Shown piece after piece: positions 8,801 to 17,661 of a stretch of DNA of 64,000 nt. The position numbers and the translations under genes were made by a program. The notes below the pieces were generated by a model that was not told where the DNA came from, did not search any database, and worked only from the letters and a program-made list of their open reading frames with translations. This DNA is from Bacteroidaceae bacterium (GTDB lineage Bacteria; Bacteroidota; Bacteroidia; Bacteroidales; Bacteroidaceae): NCBI GenBank assembly GCA_017631315.1, contig JAGBTN010000007.1:1-64000 (forward strand), written 5' to 3'. Numbering within the stretch: position 1 is the first letter of the stretch; the number at the start of each line of letters is the position of its first letter.

Positions 8801-11800
8801 GCTTCGCAGAATCTTCTTGTCTTTATTTCACAGCGCATTGTCTCATTGAATGAGAGCAATTTCTGCGAGTGACAATAAAGAATGGCATTCATTATCTGCT
8901 GGAACGACATCTTGTACTCCTTAAATGCTGTTCTCATATCTGTTATCGAAAACAGTGATGGACAATCAAGACTCTCTGCATTTCTTTTGAGATAGTCGTA
9001 GACAAATTGAAAACGTTGATCTCTGAAATTAACATCCACAGCTTCAGACATGATAGTCATATCATAGTATGCGGGACTCAAGTATTTCAACTTTATGAAA
9101 CCCATTGTTTCAAGCCAATGAAATGCTAAACGTGACGCTGTTGTATCTGTAAAATGTTCTGAATCATCATTTTTTGTCCACACATTATAAGGTACAACTA
9201 ATGGCTTAATCATAGTATCTTCTATTGTCCTGAACTTTTTTATGAAGGCCACAATCTTATCCTTACAGTCTGTAAGATCAGACCAACTCATCTGACTACG
9301 AACAAGCAGATCTTTCAGTTTATGGAAGTCTTCGTCTGATGTAATACATACAGCTGGTAGTTCATTATGAGAAAGATAGAATTCAGGTCGTTCTGAAGGA
9401 TTTTCCTGATAGTCTCGTCCTGCTCGTCCAACTTCCTGCAAGTAATCTTCAAGAACTGAAGGTGGAGTATAATGTACCAAGTAGTGAACATTCGGAATGT
9501 CCATCCCCATACCAAATGCCTTAGTCGCACACAAGATGTATATATGTTCTGATTCTGCAACTGGTACATCTTCCCCATTCTCTTTACGAGTTTTCTTGAA
9601 TCTACAATATTTCTCGTTACGTTCTTCTGCATCCAGCCCAGCATGGAAATAATCTATATGGTCAAAGCATCTGTGCAAAATGGAATTTTCTGGAGCCTTT
9701 TCGCATAGTGCATTCAGAGCTTCTGCTGTCTCTGAACATTGATTATGTGTTCTACAGAAAATGAGCATACAACTTTCTTTAAAATCAATCTCATTCTCTG
9801 TTATATATTGTGCTATCGCCTTAACACGTGCATCATCATTATGACCCTGTTTTCGCTTGCCGGAATTAGTGACAGCAAAAGAAATACCAATATGGTTTCG
9901 TATTGGATTATATTCTTCTGCTGATTGACCTAATCTCGTAATATCAGGCATAAATTTCTTAAAGTCTGCCTCTACCTGAGTTGTCACTGTTGCAGAGAAC
10001 ATGGCTATCATTATGTCAAAAGTCTGTTGCAACTCTACACAACGGACTATCGCATTTCTGTAATCAGGCCTAAAATCCTGCCCCCATTGTGATACACAAT
10101 GTGCTTCGTCAAAAACAACGTATTCTAAACCATTATCCAAACGAAGACGTTGGTACAAAACATCCATGAAAGATCTAACTCTGAATCGTTCAGGGGTTAT
10201 ATACAAAAGTGCTATCTCACCAGATTGGATACGTCTGTATATCTGCTGAGTTTCAGCAAGCATTCTGTCACCACTAAGATAATCAACGTTACTTACGAAC
10301 CCTTTCGACTGCAATTCCTCAACTTGATCCTGCATCAGAGCACGTAGAGGGGTTACTACCAATGTCAGTTTGTGGGATGTAATAGCCCTACATAAAGCAG
10401 GACCTTGGAATAGTACGGATTTACCGCCACCTGTTGGTATAGAAATCACACAGTTACCAGATTTGGATAGCATGTGGTCAACTATTTCTTCCTGTCCATT
10501 TCTCCATCCACTATACCCCCAGTTAGAAAGTATCATCTGTTTCATCTGGTCAATTCCTAACTGGTCAGTTTCAGCCACATTATCCTTAAAGAACAAAGAA
10601 GCCCCTTCTAAAATATTACGGAACTCATCATCATTCTTCCACAGTTGGAACTCTACACTCTTTGATTTACATGCCTTTGCTAATCCAGAGTAATCTTCAA
10701 AGTGTGGATCGGTGATATAGAACATTGTTTCAGGGCTATTTGCCATTGCTAAAGAGCAGTAATGCTCAAATATAGGCCATGCAGCTAGAACACATTGTCT
10801 TGCAGTAGTCCGTTTATGATGCTCATCAGCATCAGAATCAGAAGAATCTTCGTAATCACCATCAAAAGGTAATGTATCCCACATAACCATATATCGGTCA
10901 ATATCCATATTGTCCCAGATATAACAAAATGGTTTGTCTGTTCTATAACTACCTAGTCCTGTCACAAACTGATCCTTAGAAATGATAATCATTCCATCTG
11001 GATGATTGCCTATATATTCAAGTTTTCTGAAACCATTACCTTCTTCAGGTATAAAATACCCCTTGGAAGTAGCATATCTATTTAATTCGACATATTCATC
11101 AAGAGTGTTTATAACATATACAATCGGAAGACTTCTGTTTTGCTCATGAATCTTATCAATAAGAGCAAATTGGTATGCCCAGTAGTTGCTTCTTCTGGTA
11201 GTCACAGGATTTACACGCAATACGGAAGCATCGTACGTATCTCGCAATTGTGTTCGAACTTGTATTATATTCTGTGTATCAGACTTTTCTCCTTTTATTT
11301 CCCAATATATTGGATTATGCTTTATACCAGTAAAATGAGACAAGAAATTATCTCTGTATTTCTGATACTGATAGTTCTGATATATAGCAAAAGTGCCATT
11401 ATGCTGTCTTTCACACCAAACATTAGCGGTCAAAGGATGTTTCTTTATACCTAGTTTTGTTTGATCATCATCAGAAATAACTGCAATATTGGTTGCCGCC
11501 ATTTGCATAGGCAGTTTGCTACCGACTTCTAGCAAATCCGAGAATTTCCATTCTCGTTGTTCTTTACATTTATGTACTCTGTCCTGTCTTTCCGACCCGA
11601 TAAAGTATATGTGTTTATAGTCTTTTGCGTAAATTTCTTTAGATTGGAATGAATCTATATCGATACAATCTATCCGACTATTAGACATCTCCACAAATCG
11701 TGAAAGTATGCTGTTAGTGAAGGTAATCTTATCACTACCTTCATTTTCAATTCTTAAATACTGTGCTAGATTTGCAACGATTGGTGTGGCTGAAACCTTG

Positions 11801-13935
11801 CAGAATCTGTGTAAAACAGTATTCCACAAATGTGATGACATTGGATATTCGTTAAGTTGATCTTCATTTATAGCCATGTATTCAATGTTATCCCCAACGC
11901 AAGGGAATCGAAGAGGTATTATTTGAGCAATTCGAGGCCATAAATCCTTAGGAGCGATAACCAATACGTCATTATCGTCTGTTTCAGCAACTATGTTAGA
12001 AATTTGAGTACGAACCTTATCAGACAGGGGTCTCAGTTCTTGAAAAAAGTGTCTGTCTTCATTTGCTGACATTCTGAAATACTCAGCAAACGCCGGTAAT
12101 TGCAAAGTACTAAGAATCGTATTAATCTCAGACGGGAGGAAGTCCTTTAGCTCTAAGCATACACCTTTGTCCAAAGACAATCTATATAACTGGTTCCAAA
12201 ACAACTCGTTTTCCAATTCGGTGTCATCTGTAGCGTTATGTTCCGTTCTGAGAGAATATGCATATCGACATGGATTGAGTAGAATCTCAATCTCTAATGT
12301 ATCCCAGACAAATGAATCTGTTGAAATCCCCTTTTTTCCTAAAATAGGCAAATCCCATTGCTTAATGTTGTGTCCAACAATAATTGGAGTTTTTGTTACG
12401 GCTCTTCCAAGACTTGACAATTGGGCCTCTGATGTATAAGAACGTACATTTCCTTCTTTCAGAAATGCAAATTCTGTAATATTCTCTCCATCAGATTCAA
12501 TGTCGAACACTACGTATGGGACTTCAGCTTTGCATTTATTCCATTTTTCACCAATATAACTTTTAAACAGTTCAGTACCTTTGAAGTAATTATACACCAC
12601 ATCTATACCAAGATTATCTTCAAGGGTGATAACAAATTGATACTGAGCGTCATCATCCATTAGCCTCACTCCCTTAGAAATTGCTTCTGCACGCAAAGAA
12701 GACATAAACTCATGGTATAATTCTTCATCAAGAGATTCTGATGCTATATTCAGGAAAGATTTAATTTTGAGAGGTATCTGGTTAGACATCCACTTCATTG
12801 AATTGTCTATATCGCTAATGCTGTTTATACAGCTCACGTTATTAGACAATAGAAATGTTTCCATCAGCAATAGGTCATCGCTAATAGAACATTCTGCGAT
12901 GAAGTCTGAAAGTAGCTGTTCTTGTTCTGAGTTAAGTTTAAGTTGTTGCCATGTTAAGGAGAACGAAATAAAATTAGATTTTATCTGATTATTCCATTCG
13001 CTAATTACACAAGGATGCATTATCCACTTGATATCTGAAGTTCTTTCTGTGAAGTAATAACGCAATGAAGCATTTGGATTGAACTTCTTGTGACTAAAAT
13101 TCCGCTCAATTTCATCCACAGACATTAATTCTAGGAACTTTCTGCATTGAGTTCTATTATCAATGAAATTATGATTAACAAAGTTCCAAAGTTCCCGTTG
13201 ATAATCCTCAATTGAAACTTTTGAGCTATATCTTACAAATTCAGGATAGTTATAACTCTTTAACGCTAACAGTAGTTGTTTCTTTAGCAAATCAAAGGCA
13301 TAAGATATGTCAGCTTGAGAGTCAAGAATCTCGTCTGCTTGTTCTGTGAGACCTACAATTCGCACATCTTTTTTTATGTTGGCATCCAGGATGTTTACTA
13401 CATCACTTTCGTTATTCCTTATCTGGTTAAGCAAGTCAATTAACACAATTTTCTTTCCTTCATCAGTATTCAGAAAAAAATCGTGAATATCTTTTTGGAA
13501 ATCTTTTGAAACGTAGTTTCCTCTAATTGTACCTATTACATGAGAGTATTGGTCAACGTAAGCTTTTCCTAATTCATAATCCTCAACAGTGCAAGCAAAA
13601 GGCTTTATATTAACAGCTTTCTCCTTGTTGTCACCACGTTTACAGATACTGAACGTTATTAAAAGATTTGTCGATATTTCAGAATCTCCTTGCCAGTCTG
13701 ATTTATGAAAAAAGATTTCCTTGGCTCTTGTCACAGCACCTGTATCAAAACCTTGACCGTTTGTTACAATAAATGCATATCCCTCATTTTCATTGAAATA
13801 ATGAACATAACCAATATATCTTGTGTTATCAACATTATCAAACACTGGAAAATCGGGCAAGTTCTCCAAATTCAACTTGTCCAACGGGATATTACCCTTA
13901 ATATATTTCGATTTTACATTGATGATCTCTTCCAT
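5842..13935 (-). CDS. Giant CSD / DEDDh exonuclease / RecQ helicase / UvrD helicase fusion
   Basis: About 2,697 residues from the ATG at 13935 (a TTG lies 12 nt upstream). Domains in order: cold-shock-like OB fold near 38-115 (GYVHYFNENEGYAFI, IFFHKSDW); an unassigned helical region; a DEDDh 3'-5' exonuclease near 475-600 (VVFDIESDG, VGHNIKQWDLPIL, HNATDDTELE); an unassigned region near 600-1130; a RecQ-type SF2 helicase with Walker A IPTGGGKS (about 1170), FDEAHCVSQWG (about 1280) and QEVGRAGRD (about 1505); then a UvrD-type SF1 helicase with LAGPGSGKT (about 2050), VDEFQD (about 2160) and MHKVKGLEFD (about 2485). All key residues look intact. It is second in line after the S1 gene (26-nt gap). 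It plausibly senses, unwinds and degrades foreign nucleic acid, which is inference. Confidence 0.85.
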   Translation of the reverse strand: MEEIINVKSKYIKGNIPLDKLNLENLPDFPVFDNVDNTRYIGYVHYFNENEGYAFIVTNGQGFDTGAVTRAKEIFFHKSDWQGDSEISTNLLITFSICKRGDNKEKAVNIKPFACTVEDYELGKAYVDQYSHVIGTIRGNYVSKDFQKDIHDFFLNTDEGKKIVLIDLLNQIRNNESDVVNILDANIKKDVRIVGLTEQADEILDSQADISYAFDLLKKQLLLALKSYNYPEFVRYSSKVSIEDYQRELWNFVNHNFIDNRTQCRKFLELMSVDEIERNFSHKKFNPNASLRYYFTERTSDIKWIMHPCVISEWNNQIKSNFISFSLTWQQLKLNSEQEQLLSDFIAECSISDDLLLMETFLLSNNVSCINSISDIDNSMKWMSNQIPLKIKSFLNIASESLDEELYHEFMSSLRAEAISKGVRLMDDDAQYQFVITLEDNLGIDVVYNYFKGTELFKSYIGEKWNKCKAEVPYVVFDIESDGENITEFAFLKEGNVRSYTSEAQLSSLGRAVTKTPIIVGHNIKQWDLPILGKKGISTDSFVWDTLEIEILLNPCRYAYSLRTEHNATDDTELENELFWNQLYRLSLDKGVCLELKDFLPSEINTILSTLQLPAFAEYFRMSANEDRHFFQELRPLSDKVRTQISNIVAETDDNDVLVIAPKDLWPRIAQIIPLRFPCVGDNIEYMAINEDQLNEYPMSSHLWNTVLHRFCKVSATPIVANLAQYLRIENEGSDKITFTNSILSRFVEMSNSRIDCIDIDSFQSKEIYAKDYKHIYFIGSERQDRVHKCKEQREWKFSDLLEVGSKLPMQMAATNIAVISDDDQTKLGIKKHPLTANVWCERQHNGTFAIYQNYQYQKYRDNFLSHFTGIKHNPIYWEIKGEKSDTQNIIQVRTQLRDTYDASVLRVNPVTTRRSNYWAYQFALIDKIHEQNRSLPIVYVINTLDEYVELNRYATSKGYFIPEEGNGFRKLEYIGNHPDGMIIISKDQFVTGLGSYRTDKPFCYIWDNMDIDRYMVMWDTLPFDGDYEDSSDSDADEHHKRTTARQCVLAAWPIFEHYCSLAMANSPETMFYITDPHFEDYSGLAKACKSKSVEFQLWKNDDEFRNILEGASLFFKDNVAETDQLGIDQMKQMILSNWGYSGWRNGQEEIVDHMLSKSGNCVISIPTGGGKSVLFQGPALCRAITSHKLTLVVTPLRALMQDQVEELQSKGFVSNVDYLSGDRMLAETQQIYRRIQSGEIALLYITPERFRVRSFMDVLYQRLRLDNGLEYVVFDEAHCVSQWGQDFRPDYRNAIVRCVELQQTFDIMIAMFSATVTTQVEADFKKFMPDITRLGQSAEEYNPIRNHIGISFAVTNSGKRKQGHNDDARVKAIAQYITENEIDFKESCMLIFCRTHNQCSETAEALNALCEKAPENSILHRCFDHIDYFHAGLDAEERNEKYCRFKKTRKENGEDVPVAESEHIYILCATKAFGMGMDIPNVHYLVHYTPPSVLEDYLQEVGRAGRDYQENPSERPEFYLSHNELPAVCITSDEDFHKLKDLLVRSQMSWSDLTDCKDKIVAFIKKFRTIEDTMIKPLVVPYNVWTKNDDSEHFTDTTASRLAFHWLETMGFIKLKYLSPAYYDMTIMSEAVDVNFRDQRFQFVYDYLKRNAESLDCPSLFSITDMRTAFKEYKMSFQQIMNAILYCHSQKLLSFNETMRCEIKTRRFCEAKYMVNHNDNTFALHVAMEGVRNLLYECKIGVTHIYDVDRRERIYKHLLDDVHYETIKEEKKRRKKVETIIYMPWKNEIQNPPKGAVTIAETFKRNIITRVGPQIFSILRYIPGVEFHVKQVEEKFDFHVKVKNEQWKGFLEYFEEDCFNWIKFVCNQSGPFNWAEKLQELDFHDNGNKYGYFEKVLTVLRLLSYIEHTPLISSGIEILTNDKTESYIDEGTDKESEMYDFRQDFDEQEKVKKVRLTAMHIFSLIEKEQQGDFIRRYFMCRNYNDYLALAGEYAPEGSDIMSELTEEALREEEKKFYGDKEKGYLRNEEQIKIYEQPKNEIINVLAGPGSGKTHMLTMRCAKLIYKEHVEPSHLLILAYNRAVVVELKNRLDNLFTKLGMSRIGHHLHVHTFHALAKICMGSRLDNVPTELWEKLFLQFLQNNILEFRGLFPQIEYVLVDEFQDITRDRLLSLLEIRKIYPDVKFFTIGDKNQSIYGFDRLPKDNNGHTQTMNNPATYAAWLNPDAYYKKLDEELHPNQLTMFTNYRSYQKILDSSSKFVPADSNLPVSASSLMVHEPQEPYTIFSDSSASWTDDLLLYINDIKNKNEIAATNGNEHAIINNIAVFFRTNNEVYRGYADIRSQVPDDVRIRIQGASTCELWREREVYDLIHFLNQHPDTELLLDDDRTARSMKDFLKKKIEDNPSWDAYNIDLAYTIVLNYLESIRSDESIHTYSELANYILEVAGRDDGGQVYKIYDRYKEQRILQEDALTIILTTMHKVKGLEFDAVFITSSSLSLPLKPHRAYSIGQELQLDDKADIEEERRLMFVAYTRAKKYLHVYKGLREIAIEEANRVYLPIKDGNVLYAEREPGMNKYYLSQNVREGNFSENQIIATRVKKDDEVIIVADNYGRYFIQHGQDFVARLSSVSEIAHQANLYGIRRLRGFFVSDVSVWTYEDTLKSDEANGTNFAKDWCQEARNLGYIYVVQIAGFGTPA

Positions 13936-13961
13936 ATTGATAGACAAGTTTTGTATACTTA

Positions 13962-14726
13962 TTACTCCTTAGATGGAGTTTTCATTGACATCTTGCGGTT
14001 TTCTGCATCAATCATACTGATTTCAAGTGTCAAGCTATCCCCAACATTATATAAATCCTTCATCTTTTTTCCTTTGCCCACATTCATTTCAGAACGATGA
14101 TACAAAGCATCAAGACCAGGCTCTAGTTCAACAAACACTCCATAATCCTGTATCACCTTAATTTTGCGAGTAAGGATTTGGCCAACAACATAATTCTGGG
14201 TAACATTATCCCATGGATTAATAAGAAATGGAAGTATGGACAAACTTATTCTTCTTTTATTGTTATCGAGTTCTATTATTTCTGCATCTAAAGTCTGCCC
14301 TAAAGAAACAAAATCATTGGGATCATTAACTAAACCAAATGATAATTGTTTTTTGTGAATAAGACCTCTCAGACCTGGTTCAAGTTCGACAAATGCACCG
14401 ATGTCTGTAATGTTTACAACAGAAACCTTCAATTGATCACCTATCTTATAACGCAATTGTAGATTATCCCAAGGGTTGTTCTCCAAACGTTTTATACTTA
14501 ACATCACCTGCCCATTCTCAATTTTTACAACAACAGCTTGAATTTCATCGTTCATCTTGACATTGCAACGAAGTTTATCGCTCCACGTCATTTCGGAAGT
14601 AGGAAGGACACATTTAATAGTATCGACTATTACTATCGAATATAATTTGGTAATGTATGTTACTTTTCCTTGTACAATGGTACCTACATGTAGAGATTGT
14701 ACATTATCATTTAGAATATTGTCCAT
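13962..14726 (-). CDS. Triple S1-domain RNA-binding protein
   Basis: 254 residues from the ATG at 14726; a TTG 15 nt upstream is in frame but less likely. Three consecutive S1 OB-fold domains occupy the whole protein: residues about 14-75 (VGTIVQGKVTYITKLYSIVI, divergent), 85-160 (IGDQLKVSVVNITDIGAFVE, then LRGLIHKKQL) and 168-245 (VGQILTRKIKVIQDYGVFVE). Repeats 2 and 3 are the best conserved and resemble those of ribosomal protein S1, but the protein is much shorter than S1 (which has six repeats). It is encoded between the XRE gene and the giant helicase in one minus-strand run, so it probably gives that machine RNA or single-strand binding. Confidence 0.8.
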   Translation of the reverse strand: MDNILNDNVQSLHVGTIVQGKVTYITKLYSIVIVDTIKCVLPTSEMTWSDKLRCNVKMNDEIQAVVVKIENGQVMLSIKRLENNPWDNLQLRYKIGDQLKVSVVNITDIGAFVELEPGLRGLIHKKQLSFGLVNDPNDFVSLGQTLDAEIIELDNNKRRISLSILPFLINPWDNVTQNYVVGQILTRKIKVIQDYGVFVELEPGLDALYHRSEMNVGKGKKMKDLYNVGDSLTLEISMIDAENRKMSMKTPSKE

Positions 14727-14753
14727 AACAAGATAAGGCAATCTTTAGGATTA

Positions 14754-14966
14754 TCATTTTGCTGTACTGATTAACAATTCACGAATATCAACATTCAAGA
14801 GTTCAGCAATCTTTAACAGCGTTTGCAAATCAGGCTGTGTAGTATTAGTACACCACTTGCTTACAGTAACAGGATCTTTCCCAAGTTGCTCTGCCAACCA
14901 CTTGTTTGTTTGATTCGCATCAGCAAGCACAGCCTTCAATCGATTAATATTTTGGGCATTGTCCAT
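14754..14966 (-). CDS. XRE-family helix-turn-helix regulator
   Basis: 70 residues (MDNAQNINRLKAVLADANQT start), a minimal Cro/C1-type HTH domain: WLAEQLGKDPVTVSKWC is the turn and recognition helix, followed by QPDLQTLLKIAELLNVD. The reading frame stays open upstream to a TTG at 15041, but a -7 box TAAATTTGC at 14997-14989 (minus strand) points to the ATG at 14966. It is the first gene of the S1 / giant helicase / SF1 helicase run and is divergent from the WYL gene. It likely represses its own operon, as small XRE proteins at the head of defence operons often do. Confidence 0.8.
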   Translation of the reverse strand: MDNAQNINRLKAVLADANQTNKWLAEQLGKDPVTVSKWCTNTTQPDLQTLLKIAELLNVDIRELLISTAK

Positions 14967-14988
14967 ATTTAAATAATTAACGTTGAAT

Positions 14989-14997
14989 GCAAATTTA
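14989..14997 (-). promoter_or_regulatory. Promoter -7 box of the XRE-helicase operon
   Basis: TAAATTTGC on the minus strand, 23 nt upstream of the XRE start codon, matches the Bacteroidetes TAnnTTTGC consensus. No RCGAAC-N5-GTTCGT operator is found upstream of it, unlike the neighbouring promoters. Confidence 0.6.
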
Positions 14998-15224
14998 CTA
15001 ATTTTTAATGAAATAAAAAAAACTACTGCTACATTCTGCAAGAACTGATAAATATTTGTTGATTTTTCAAATAAAAAGGGTAAAAAGTAATAGAATTAAT
15101 TAATCATCTGTTGGCATTTCATGCGACACGAACTTCACAACATTTTAAATTCCTGACGGAAAGTCTAATGATTTAATGAAGATTCATTAAAAAATAAATT
15201 ATTATAGGCACTTTTACGTATCCT

Positions 15225-15259
15225 ACGAACATAGAATTCGTATCTTTTCATTAATTTTG
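15225..15259 (+). promoter_or_regulatory. Promoter and operator of the WYL regulator gene
   Basis: Inverted repeat ACGAAC-ATAGA-ATTCGT (15225-15241), a 10-nt spacer, then the -7 box TAATTTTG (15252-15259); ATG at 15286. This is one of four promoters in the island with identical layout and suggests autoregulation. Confidence 0.75.
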
Positions 15260-15285
15260 TGACAGAAATTAAAATTCAGTAAATT

Positions 15286-16368
15286 ATGCCAGCTAACAAG
15301 AACGCAATGACAAGATATAAGATACTTGATGAACTATTAAGCAGCAGGTATCATAACTACTCTCTTGATGATTTAACAGAAAAGGTAAGCAACAGGTTGG
15401 CAGATATGTACCCTGATACAAATGGTGTTGTCAGACGTACAATAGAAAAGGACATATATTATCTTGAATACGAAGGTCCATTTATGGTTGAGATTGAAAG
15501 ATATTCTGTCCCTAGTTATAGCAAGGAAAAGCAAAAGTCATACATGAAGCAGTGCTTACGATATGCCCAACCTTCATTTTCAATTTTCAAAAAAGAAATG
15601 ACAGAAGATGAGGAGTATCTTTTATCAGAAGCCTTATCATTACTAGGACAATTCGATGGTTTACCTAATCTTGATGCTCTGGAAGGTCTGAGGTTAGGTT
15701 TGGGGGTTAAACGCAACGAACGACATATTATTTCATTTACCAAAAATCCTCTAGAAAATTCAAATCTTCTGGGTGAACTCTTTACCGCAGCATCGCAAAA
15801 ACAGGTAATAGAGATACATTATCATAAGTTCTCCGCTCCAGACCAAGAACTTGTAGTTAATCTTCATCCATACCTATTAAAAGAATACAATAGAAGATGG
15901 TATCTATTTGCGGCTGCAGAAGATGATGAAAAAATGCTTTGCTTCGGTTTAGACAGAATAGATAAGGTCGTTCCACTTCCATCACACAAATATGTAGAAT
16001 ACAATGGAGATCTTAACGAACGCTTTGAGGATATTGTGGGTGTAACACTATTTGAAAACAGTCCTGTTTATCCAATCATTTTCTGGGTAAGCGATTTTTC
16101 AAAGGATTATGTGTTGACAAAACCAATACATGATTCACAGAAAAGAGTAAACGAGAAGAAAGCGTTAAGTTTAAGAGAACAATATCCATCTCTTAATAAT
16201 GGAATATTTCTTCAGATAGATTGCCGAGACAATTATGAATTAATCAGAGAGCTTTCATCTTTTGGCAAAGATTTAATAGTGTTATCACCAAGCGTTATAC
16301 AGGATAAAGTATGGAATCGCATTAATTCCATGAATGAAGAATATATAAAAATAAGAAGCTCAAAGTAA
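15286..16368 (+). CDS. WYL-domain transcriptional regulator
   Basis: 360 residues. The N-terminal third is a winged-helix DNA-binding domain (MTRYKILDELLSS, then VVRRTIEKDIYYLE). The middle holds the WYL ligand-sensing domain with the signature RRWYLFAA near residue 205, followed by LCFGLDRIDKVVPL; the C-terminal part is a WCX-like extension. WYL proteins of the CapW/BrxR kind repress phage-defence operons and are thought to respond to nucleic-acid ligands. The gene is divergent from the XRE-helicase operon, and its own promoter and three others nearby share an inverted-repeat operator, so it is the natural candidate for binding them. The family is clear; the targets are inferred. Confidence 0.85.
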   Translation: MPANKNAMTRYKILDELLSSRYHNYSLDDLTEKVSNRLADMYPDTNGVVRRTIEKDIYYLEYEGPFMVEIERYSVPSYSKEKQKSYMKQCLRYAQPSFSIFKKEMTEDEEYLLSEALSLLGQFDGLPNLDALEGLRLGLGVKRNERHIISFTKNPLENSNLLGELFTAASQKQVIEIHYHKFSAPDQELVVNLHPYLLKEYNRRWYLFAAAEDDEKMLCFGLDRIDKVVPLPSHKYVEYNGDLNERFEDIVGVTLFENSPVYPIIFWVSDFSKDYVLTKPIHDSQKRVNEKKALSLREQYPSLNNGIFLQIDCRDNYELIRELSSFGKDLIVLSPSVIQDKVWNRINSMNEEYIKIRSSK

Positions 16369-16379
16369 AAAAAAAGACT

Positions 16380-16415
16380 ACGAACATTGAGTTCGAATAT
16401 GCCAGGTAATTTTGC
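16380..16415 (+). promoter_or_regulatory. Promoter and operator of the HD/unknown/WG unit
   Basis: ACGAAC-ATTGA-GTTCGA (16380-16396), a 10-nt spacer, then TAATTTTGC (16407-16415). It begins 11 nt after the WYL stop codon, so the next gene has its own regulated start of transcription. Confidence 0.75.
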
Positions 16416-16431
16416 ATAAAATTCAAAGAAA

Positions 16432-17034
16432 ATGGATTACAAGAAAGAATTTATAGAACATCTAAAGACTACCAATCGTCAAGGAATCGACGATTTGGTA
16501 ACAGAACTTGAAGACATGGGGTTTTTCAAGGCACCGGCAAGTACAAAGTTTCATTTGAATGAGGAAGAAGGTTTGGTAAAACATTCCTTAAATGTATGCA
16601 AAGCTGCTTTAAACATAAGGAAGTCGATGATAGAACTAGATGACACATTACTGGAAGAACTACCAAAAGACAGTGTCATAATAGCTTCTCTACTACATGA
16701 TACTTGCAAAGCAGATATTTACAAGCCTACGATGAAGAAAGAAAAAAATAGATTTGGAACATGGTGTGAGGTTCCTGGTTATGATGTGGATTATTCCAAC
16801 TTTCCTCTCGGTCATGGAGAAAAGTCTGTCATTGTATTACTCCGTTCAGGTTTTGAACTTACTGATGATGAAATAATGGCAATACGCTGGCACATGAACG
16901 CATGGGATCTCCCATTTCAATCTTATGACATTAAAAGCAATTTCAATAAGGCAAAAGAAATATGCCCATTACTCTCATTGGTTCAAGCAGCTGATTGTTT
17001 AGCTTCAAACCTTTTAGAAAGGAAAGTTGAATAA
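16432..17034 (+). CDS. HD-domain phosphohydrolase
   Basis: 200 residues. Metal-binding HD signature residues are visible in order: KHSLNVCKAA (first His), LLHDTCKADIY (HD pair), later GHGEKSV and IRWHMNAWD, and AADCLASN (distal Asp). HD proteins cleave phosphate esters, often nucleotides or cyclic nucleotides. The protein is short, with the HD fold filling most of it. It leads a three-gene unit (HD, unknown, WG repeat) behind an island-type operator. A second, different HD gene lies at 23349. Nucleotide hydrolysis is likely; the substrate cannot be told from sequence. Confidence 0.8.
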   Translation: MDYKKEFIEHLKTTNRQGIDDLVTELEDMGFFKAPASTKFHLNEEEGLVKHSLNVCKAALNIRKSMIELDDTLLEELPKDSVIIASLLHDTCKADIYKPTMKKEKNRFGTWCEVPGYDVDYSNFPLGHGEKSVIVLLRSGFELTDDEIMAIRWHMNAWDLPFQSYDIKSNFNKAKEICPLLSLVQAADCLASNLLERKVE

Positions 17035-17091
17035 TACATAGTTTTACAACAAATAGTTATCTTCTGAATATAATAAATAGCTATCACAATT

Positions 17092-17658
17092 ATGTTAAAC
17101 AGAATCCTTAAAAGATTTAGGACGCCACTTTCTATCGAATATATTAATAAGCAATTACGGTCAAAAGGAATTGCGACTAATCAGAGTGGTGAGAATAACT
17201 TATCTTTCAAATTGTACGATATGAACTGGGATCTTTATTATGAAAAAGATCGCTTTAGTCTACGTAATTCATTCAATATCAGTAGTGAAACAGACAAAGA
17301 ATGCTTATTGAAGGCTGCAAATAAACTCAATAACAATAGATGGATTGCTAAAGCATTCATTGATGAATATATTGCAGAGAATGATAGTCTAAAGAAAAAA
17401 GAAACTATATCATCTATCATTTTTTCATTTGAGAGTTTTTGCTACTCAGAGATGGATTTTATGAACATGTATGAATTTGCTATATATGCAATGACAGATG
17501 CCATAGAATTTCACCGTAAATGCTACGCTGAGTTAATGAAGGAAAAGGAATCAACATCCTCAAATAACCCCATAGGCTTCAATGCTAGAAGGAATAACAA
17601 TGAAGATAGCACTGTGGTAGAAAATAAAAAAACAAGAACAAGAATAGGGTTTATATAA
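17092..17658 (+). CDS. Unknown protein, small alpha/beta fold
   Basis: 188 residues; I do not recognise a named family. The first 150 residues alternate short strands and helices (LSIEYINKQLRSKGI, FKLYDMNWDLYYEKDRFSL, a helical stretch KECLLKAANKLNNNRWIAKAF, then SIIFSFESFCYSEMDF). This order resembles YbjN or secretion-chaperone-like folds, but that is only an impression. The last 40 residues are polar, low-complexity and basic (KTRTRIGFI end). It stands 57 nt after the HD gene and 3 nt before the WG-repeat gene, so the three are probably translated from one transcript. Confidence 0.55.
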   Translation: MLNRILKRFRTPLSIEYINKQLRSKGIATNQSGENNLSFKLYDMNWDLYYEKDRFSLRNSFNISSETDKECLLKAANKLNNNRWIAKAFIDEYIAENDSLKKKETISSIIFSFESFCYSEMDFMNMYEFAIYAMTDAIEFHRKCYAELMKEKESTSSNNPIGFNARRNNNEDSTVVENKKTRTRIGFI

Positions 17659-17661
17659 AAA

